Origin: Hofstenia miamia
Taxonomy: Eukaryota; Xenacoelomorpha; Acoela
Assembly: GCA_004352715.1 (NCBI GenBank)
Contig: SCFE01000023.1
Coordinates: forward strand, 2,242,830 to 2,306,829
Reading direction: 5' to 3'
Length of the DNA stretch: 64,000 nucleotides
How positions within the stretch are numbered: position 1 is the first letter of the stretch; every line of letters starts with the position of its first letter. Shown here in pieces: positions 57,221 to 64,000 of the stretch. The notes under the pieces were generated by a model. The model ran no database searches. It was not told the origin of the DNA and saw nothing but the letters and a program-made list of their open reading frames with translations. The position numbers were made by a program, and so were the translations under genes.

Positions 57221-57428
57221 ATTTAGAAACTTCATTAAAATAAAGAAGTTCGAACGCGTGTATTTTTCTAATATTGGATGAGACACTCATTTGAACGATT
57301 TTCTTTTGCAAACAAATTCAAACGCAGTTGAGACATATCCTACTAGAGGAGTAATTGTTTGGCCTTAGCGGAAAAATTTTAAATATTTGTCTTTATTATT
57401 CAATATTAAGTGGAGCTGAATGCCACAT

Positions 57429-57462
57429 CAATAATAATATTAATAATAATAATAATAATAAT
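57429..57462. repeat. (AAT)n microsatellite
   Basis: AATAATAATATTAATAATAA followed by more AAT units. Confidence 0.85.
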
Positions 57463-57474
57463 GTTTTAAGTTTA

Positions 57475-59301
57475 ATCTGTACGGAGAAACTATTTATTTG
57501 CAAAATCACCTATTTCGTAGATAGCGATTCAGAAAAATAGTTAGCAGATTTTCGGACGAAGCCTTGAAGTCGCATATTTACTATGGGATGGAACAAGTCC
57601 TTTCAGGGGATGGTCACTGTTAGTTGTCGTCTCTGGCTTCAACGATGGATGCAATAGCAGTGTAGCAAATGATAATACCCGAATGGCTCTTCTGTACAGC
57701 ATCGATTTTCTTCTTGAGGAAGGCTGTGCATCAGCCCCAGCAAAGGCTACCATATGTCAATATAGACTGCACATGCGAGTTATAAAGAATAGCTAACTCC
57801 TTTCCGTGGAAACCAGTATTCTTAAGAAGAAGGATGAGACAGAGATTTGAATTGGCTCTCTTAACTGAAGTTGTGATATGGCAGGCGTAGCCTTGTCGAA
57901 GGTTATTGCCAAAATTTGTAACTCATTTACTCTTGGAAAATTTAAAATTGGCGGAGGTAAAGGTAAGCTGCGGAAGCTGACTATCATTTCTTCGGACTTT
58001 AACAGGTTGAAGACAAAATTATTGCTGTCGCACCATTGCACAAGTACCTCGAGGCCTTGAAGCACCATGCCCTTGCAATCACGCCCACCAAAATAAGGAA
58101 TGCCATCATCGGCGAATTTAACCATATACAAAGCTGGTAAATGCCCGACATCCATATGAACTGAGGCAACAACTGCGGCTCCAAATGTTCCTTGAGGGAC
58201 TCCTTGATTAGTTAATGCAGGGAGGGAGGTGTTCCTTAAATGCTCTACTACTTGATTTCTGTTGGTTAAGAAATCTGATACCCANTCTGTACGGAGAAAC
58301 TATTTATTTGCAAAATCACCTATTTCGTAGATAGCGATTCAGAAAAATAGTTAGCAGATTTTCGGACGAAGCCTTGAAGTCGCATATTTACTATGGGATG
58401 GAACAAGTCCTTTCAGGGGATGGTCACTGTTAGTTGTCGTCTCTGGCTTCAACGATGGATGCAATAGCAGTGTAGCAAATGATAATACCCGAATGGCTCT
58501 TCTGTACAGCATCGATTTTCTTCTTGAGGAAGGCTGTGCATCAGCATCAGCCCCAGCAAAGGCTACCATATGTCAATATAGACTGCACATGCGAGTTATA
58601 AAGAATAGCTAACTCCTTTCCGTGGAAACCAGTATTCTTAAGAAGAAGGATGAGACAGAAATTTGAATTGGCTCTCTTAACTGAAGTTGTGATATGGCAG
58701 GCGTAGCCTTGTCGAAGGTTATTGCCAAAATTTGTAACTCATTTACTCTTGGAAAATTTAAAATTGGCGGAGGTAAAGGTAAGCTGCGGAAGCTGACTAT
58801 CATTTCTTCGGACTTTAACAGGTTGAAGACAAAATTATTGCTGTCGCACCATTGCACAAGTACCTCGAGGCCTTGAAGCACCATGCCCTTGCAATCACGC
58901 CCACCAAAATAAGGAATGCCATCATCGGCGAATTTAACCATATACAAAGCTGGTAAATGCCCGACATCCATATGAACTGAGGCAACAACTGCGGCTCCAA
59001 ATGTTCCTTGAGGGACTCCTTGATTAGTTAATGCAGGGAGGGAGGTGTTCCTTAAATGCTCTACTACTTGATTTCTGTTGGTTAAGAAATCTGATACCCA
59101 ATTGATGGCATAGGGACTGATGCGCGGCGTAACAAGCTGCATATTTTCGATAATGCGGTGATGCTGCACTCTATCGAATGCTTTTGACAAATCAACCCTG
59201 AATAATCGCTCGTAATCAAAGACTTGATTTTGAAGTTGGTAACAATATAAACCATAATGACTGTTAATGCAGCACTTAGTTTTATATATTTTAACTATCA
59301 C
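57475..59301 (-). mobile_element. LINE RT fragment, present twice through an n join
   Basis: On the minus strand 59301-58609 gives 230 codons: RVDLSKAFDRVQHHRIIENM, ISPYAINWVSDFLTNRNQVV, NQGVPQGTFGAA and YMVKFADDGIPYFGG, where FADD replaces YADD. The stretch 57475-58284 is a nearly identical second copy (differing by a 6-base CAT repeat unit) ending at n 58285. Only one copy is probably real. It is a different LINE family again and is truncated at both ends. Confidence 0.82.
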
Positions 59302-59456
59302 AGAAAATATACCAACTAAGCAAACTGAAACGTTTCACAGTTTGAATTCATTGCAAAAAACGAAAAACTGAATAAAGTCATGCAAAGCATTGCTATATAG
59401 AAAATGTCAAAATTGTGTTTTGGTAGAAATATAGTTATAATAGTATGAAAACCAGT

Positions 59457-59553
59457 GTTGGTCGATTTAAATCACTTGATTTAAATCATTGATTTAAATC
59501 ATGATTTAAATCAAAGCACATTATTAGTTAATTTATTGATTTAAATCAAGTAC
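59457..59553. repeat. Cluster of TGATTTAAATCA palindromes
   Basis: GATTTAAATC occurs about five times in 100 bases after CCAGTGTTGGTC. The array stops at n 59554. The start resembles the end of a hAT-type element. Confidence 0.7.
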
Positions 59554-59554
59554 N

Positions 59555-60412
59555 GTATTAGCTATTGCCGTTCAACTATCAGGCAGGCCTTAAAAATTCC
59601 AGCCTGTTCCAACTCTGCCTCCAATATTATAAAAGTACAAAATCCATGTGTTTTCAAATTACAATTTCCACGATAAGTTGATTTTTAACCAAGAAGCTTA
59701 CTAACATCAAGACTTTTCTTACAAGCAATTATCTCGATAAGTTGTCCTTTATATAAGAGGAAGTCACAAGGGAAAGCGCACCGTGCAAACGGGCCGTAAA
59801 GGACCTCCTATTTCACTCAAATGGAGAGGATTTATAAAAAAATATATTTTTCTTATCACATTAAAAATGAACTCAGCAAAAATGTTAGATTAACTCTGAA
59901 AATGAATTGTTGACCTTAAATCATTGAAATTATATTGTTAACTTTTTAATTTTCGAAAAAAAACGCATCAAGAAAAACAGGTCAACACGTTAAAGAATCG
60001 AAATAGCAACAAGAGATAGTAATAAAAAACTTACAAAGTCAGCATAAACAACGAAACGTGCACGTCGCTATGATTTTGGCAAAGTTAAAGAGTTACTCAC
60101 CTCTCCAGTGTAAATCAACTAATGCAAAATGCGAGCAAAGCGGAGCGGCGTAAGTGTTTACTATGATAAGAACATCCGTAAATTGACATAAGAATTATTA
60201 TGGCGCACACTTTAGTATAAACCGAATAACACTTAGATTAAATTAGATAAAGCAATTCTGTTAAATTCAAATTACCAAGTGTACATTTCAACTAGTTACA
60301 ATTTTTGTGAAAAGTTCTAAACGAAGAATAAGACATTTTTACGGAGGCGAGTTACACAAAATGTACGGGTTTAAAAAAATTTTATCCCACATTTAAAATT
60401 CTTAGTAAATAG
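59555..60412. other. Nothing recognised
   Basis: AT-rich sequence before the unassigned exon. Confidence 0.45.
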
Positions 60413-60545
60413 CTTACATGGTGTTCACGATGTGATTTTGCATTGGTGTAAACGTTTAAGTCAAATGCGCGATGGAGAACAGCTGATTCAGTTTATTACA
60501 AACTTCGAAGTGCACCACTTACACACCATTGTGTATCAGATTCAG
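60413..60545 (+). CDS. Unrecognised coding-like exon
   Basis: Between aaatag and gtacga lies an open 133-base segment (one base plus 44 codons, leaving in phase 0). It encodes DVILHWCKRLSQMRDG, EQLIQFITNFEVHHLHT and IVYQIQ. Codon use and composition are better than the AT-rich surroundings, and the amphipathic His/Leu-rich helix pattern looks like a conserved alpha-helical protein. I could not place the family, and no partner exon was found in the window. It lies beyond the 5' end of the rhomboid gene on the opposite strand. Confidence 0.5.
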
Positions 60546-62700
60546 GTACGAGTTGAGAAATTTTCAAACGGGGGGGGTGATATAATTGGGTCTTTAAAAT
60601 TTCAGTATTTTATAATACGCCCTAAAGAACTATGCTGAAAGCAGGAGAAGACAAATCCCACAATTTTATCAATTCATTGACTAATGACAAAGTAGAAAAT
60701 AGAAATATACTAAAATGAAATTTAAATTGACAATTATATAAGATGAAAAATTATCTGGTTTAAACATTGTGCCTAGGGTTATAATTTAGAACAATATTTG
60801 CACAAAAAACCATTCATTTTAGGGCCAAAATATTGCATGAACTTTAAATGTATAAGATTGTGTTTTTTACAATAATTGCAGCCCATCATCATTTAGATAG
60901 CTAAGATCTCTGTTAAAATCTGTTAAAACAGTTCAATGAACATCATTTAAATGTTATGCTTAAGGCTACAAAATTTTGACCAAAAAATATTCAAAAAATA
61001 TTTCATTTATTTTGCTGGAAAATGAATTTATATCACCAAGGATTTGTTATATCCTTAAAGTTACAGTATAGATTTGGTGTTAAAATTATGCAGTATATAC
61101 TGTGTACTTTAATGTTTATCAAGCACTATAAAGAGTAAGACTGTGCGATAGAAATTCATTTTGTTAGGGAAACCACGTGATTCAAAATTGTTAACAGATT
61201 GCAAAAGCACAAAAGGCATCAAGTAGTGATACGCAATTAAAACAATTATTCAATCTGACAAAATATTTTAGCAAAATTTTGAACATACTTCTAGCCAGAT
61301 ATCTCAATCTCATATGAAATAAATAACTGAGATTTTAGTAACAGATCTTGCTACTTGGGACTAGATGATACAGAGGACTTTATCTTATATACCTACTATT
61401 TACACAAATGCTACTTGCATTATTGACAATGTTAAGTACACTTGTTTTAATGTTGATTATTGAGGTGGACATTCTAAAACAGGGTAAACAAATATTTAAA
61501 ATGTATAAACTAAGCCATTTTCGCGATATTTAATTTGTCAATAAGTGTTTAACTACAAATACATGTTCAATCAATTTCGACAGTAAGCGAAGATGACTTA
61601 GATTAAGATAGATATTGACCGATTTTATGGAGTACTTGAAATCAATTTTATTAAAAATATTTTTACTTCAGGTTTTTGAAAATCTATAGAAACTTAACAC
61701 TATAATTTTCAAATAGCAAACTTCTTGGAATCGAAGTTCGAATTTCAATGAGAGCAGAAAAGATTCCAAGTCCTCGCAAAATAGATTTTCACATTCAATC
61801 TAAATCCAAACTCATCATAGTGGATATGGATAACCCCAAATTCATGTAGCTGTTTAATCAAGCAGTTTAAGAGTCCATTAAAATTTGTGTAGATTAGGCA
61901 ACGCCAAAAGTAAATCTGACCTACAGGCAGGACTACTCAAAAATTAAATTTGATGGAAAAAAATTTCTTAAGAATCGATTAATGGAACTGGTAGAAATAA
62001 AAAATTAATTGTGGCCATTAAAGGAAAATTAATGGCCATTTTAGAAGCATATGTGATAATGCGGAAGTTCATGACAAAGCACAATGAGGGTTGGCACTTT
62101 TTCCACGCAAAGAAATCTCAGATCTTCCAAATTTATTCTTTAATAGACACTTGCACTCATTTTTCTAAGGATAAAGTGTCAACTAAATAAATAATTTGAA
62201 AAATTTCAAATAAATTTGGAAGGTTTTAGATTTGATTGGTGAAAAAAGCACTAATACACAGTGATAGAATTTACATTAATTCACTTGTTGTGATTGGTCA
62301 ATGAGCATTGATAGAAAAAATAGCTTGTGTGTAGATAACCTGAACTGAAAGACAACTGGCTTTGCTTGTGATAAAAAAGTAGCATTGAAAAGTGTAAAGG
62401 ATGAATAAACTCAACATGATTATTTAAGGAAAGATAATTAACATCAATTGCAATAATGGCGTCCTAAAAATTAATTAATGGCCATTTTGAAAACAGAAAA
62501 TACATCATTCGCTTTCCATTGACAGCAATTCATTTTTGCCACCATTAATTTTTGAGCAGTCCTGCATACCTGAGCACACAATGTCATTACGCAATCGCTC
62601 ATTAGTGAGCCATAGACACCTATGAGTGAGCGTAAATTATTGGGTAAATGACGATCAACATTAATTATTCTGTACATCGTCGCTAGATGCACAACTTTCT
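60546..62700. other. Nothing recognised
   Basis: AT-rich. Repeated words GGCCATTTT and TTAATTAATGGCCATTTT near 62020-62045 and 62470-62490 suggest fragments of a repeat. Confidence 0.4.
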
Positions 62701-62799
62701 AATTGATCATACTATTCTGCGCGTATGCTCGACTGAAACGGAAAGACAATGCCCTAAGAACTCACGAGCAAGGGTCTTCAGAAATTCGAGATGATGATA

Positions 62800-62880
62800 A
62801 GCGAAGTTTAACTACGGTGTGTAAATATTGCCCTCAACCCTTTGGTGGAAGTAAGAAAATGCAGCAGTAGCACTGCAAAC
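62800..62880 (+). pseudogene. Possible BED-type zinc-finger remnant
   Basis: The plus strand reads TVCKYCPQPFGGSKKMQQ, a stop, then HCKQ. C-x2-C...FGGS...H is the pattern of BED fingers in hAT transposases. Very short and interrupted. Confidence 0.3.
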
Positions 62881-63005
62881 AGTGACAGGTAATCCAAGAT
62901 TCTCTATGGAAGAACTGCTGAATCAGGTAGGCTACATAACTGCAAACAGTGACAGATAATCCAAGATTCTCTATGGAAGAACTGCTGAATCAGGTAGGCT
63001 ACATA
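62872..63005. repeat. 67-bp tandem duplication
   Basis: The unit ACTGCAAACAGTGACAG to GGTAGGCTACATA occurs twice back to back with one difference (GGTAATC versus GATAATC). Confidence 0.88.
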
Positions 63006-64000
63006 ACTTCTCGATTGACGAACTGCGGTGTCAAGTAGAATTTATTTCACAGTGTCAAATTGTTATTGACAATGATAGGTATTACATTACCTAAATCGCT
63101 AAATAACGATTTTCTGGTATGGCGTTTTCTTTTAAAAATAGTGGGTAAGATTTTTAGTGAAAAAATAACTTGTGTTTTTTAAATAGCAAAAGCTGAAAAT
63201 TTAAAGAGCTTTCTTATTGCGAAACGACAAAATATTTCCGTCCACTCAAGCGTTAATACGACACCGCGCCGTCTAAATAGTTTGCGCTTACAATAAAACT
63301 AGCGTGTTAACATGATGTTTGGACATGATTTCTACAATACACAAAACGCCCTAATTTTAGAAACTCTTAATATTTTGAATTTTGTCAAAATAACAAGTTT
63401 AAAAATACTACTTTTCCACAAGCTGTTTCAGCAATAAATAGTACAAAGTGGAGATAATGGGTCAACACGACGCAAATAACAATTTAGAAGATTTACTTGC
63501 CGATAATTGCCCATTCCATTACAGAAGCGCGTTAAGAGGGGACCTGCGGATATTCGTATTCCTATGCCCTATGTAATATACCGTATTTTTGTTGGGTCGG
63601 GTTATTGGGCGAATAAGCTGTGTTACGACAATCAACAAATAATAAGTATTATCGTGTACAGACATCCAGGGCCTTCTTAAATATTAAAGAAGGCCCTGAG
63701 ACACCGTAATAATTATTGTCTGTTGATAAATATTAAACGCATTGGCGCATAACGTAACGAATGTAAAACTTAAGTAATGTATTGCGCAAGTAGAGTAAGG
63801 CAGTTAAGGCAATTTCTCTACCTAGGCTTGTTTGACGGTAATATGTAAAACCCTCATTTTCAGACCAAAACAATAGAGTCGACATATTCGAAGGATCGGC
63901 TTATTGGCCGGAAATACGGTAAGTGTCATTAACCGCGAGAAAAGTGAAATCAAAACTCAACTCTTAATGAATATATGACATTGTGTTCCCCACAACGTAT
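63006..64000. other. Nothing recognised
   Basis: AT-rich. An inverted GGCCTTCTTAAATATT / AATATTAAAGAAGGCC word pair lies near 63670-63695. Confidence 0.4.

Noticed and set aside
57475-59301. Tandem LINE RT pair
   Set aside because: The two copies are nearly identical and joined by n at 58285; redundancy is more likely than a tandem array.
62872-63005. Two-unit repeat as a CRISPR-like array
   Set aside because: It is a simple 67-bp tandem duplication in animal DNA with no repeat-spacer structure.

Overview
This 64 kb window is eukaryotic nuclear DNA, AT-rich with large introns, and it comes from a metazoan, most likely an invertebrate. That rests on two animal genes split by GT/AG introns and on a dense mix of LINEs, Tc1/mariner and hAT transposons and non-autonomous DNA elements. 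The species cannot be named from the sequence. Four N gaps and eight single-n joins mostly sit at local sequence duplications. This looks like scaffolding of redundant allelic contigs from a heterozygous diploid.

Plus strand, 6.4-26.0 kb: eight exons with matching splice phases encode the C-terminal 474 residues of a TBC-domain Rab GTPase-activating protein closest to TBC1D30. The Arg-finger segment, the YCQ glutamine finger, the conserved post-TBC block and a Ser-rich C-terminus ending in a stop are all visible. The N-terminal exons lie upstream of the window.

Minus strand, 56.6-39.2 kb: five exons with matching phases encode a rhomboid intramembrane serine protease of the RHBDL1/RHBDL3 type. 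It has two EF-hand motifs, then HxxxN, GASAG (catalytic Ser) and AHLFG (catalytic His), about 364 residues from the ATG chosen here. The two genes converge, with their 3' ends about 13 kb apart. No functional link between them is implied.

The 27-39 kb interval between them is a nested LINE graveyard: a degenerate minus-strand LINE with endonuclease and RT, split by a Tc1 element and a second retroelement fragment, next to a plus-strand RT fragment with 373 open codons and a TCTTA-type tail. The last rhomboid intron (39.4-48.3 kb) holds Tc1, mariner, hAT and LINE remains.

The TBC introns and the sequence just upstream are rich in short non-autonomous elements whose target-site duplications can be read directly. 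Among them are a GC-rich hAT family (TIR CAGACTTGTCAACGAGCCG, five copies with exact 8-bp duplications), a 447-bp hAT deletion derivative that keeps part of the transposase, palindromic TTA/TAA (Harbinger-like) elements, one TTAA (piggyBac-like) element, and an element carrying telomere-like CCCTAA motifs. One unrecognised coding-like exon lies at 60.4 kb on the plus strand. No operon, CRISPR array, rRNA or tRNA was seen. I found no convincing new biological system; the main novelty is in the transposon families and the gene models.
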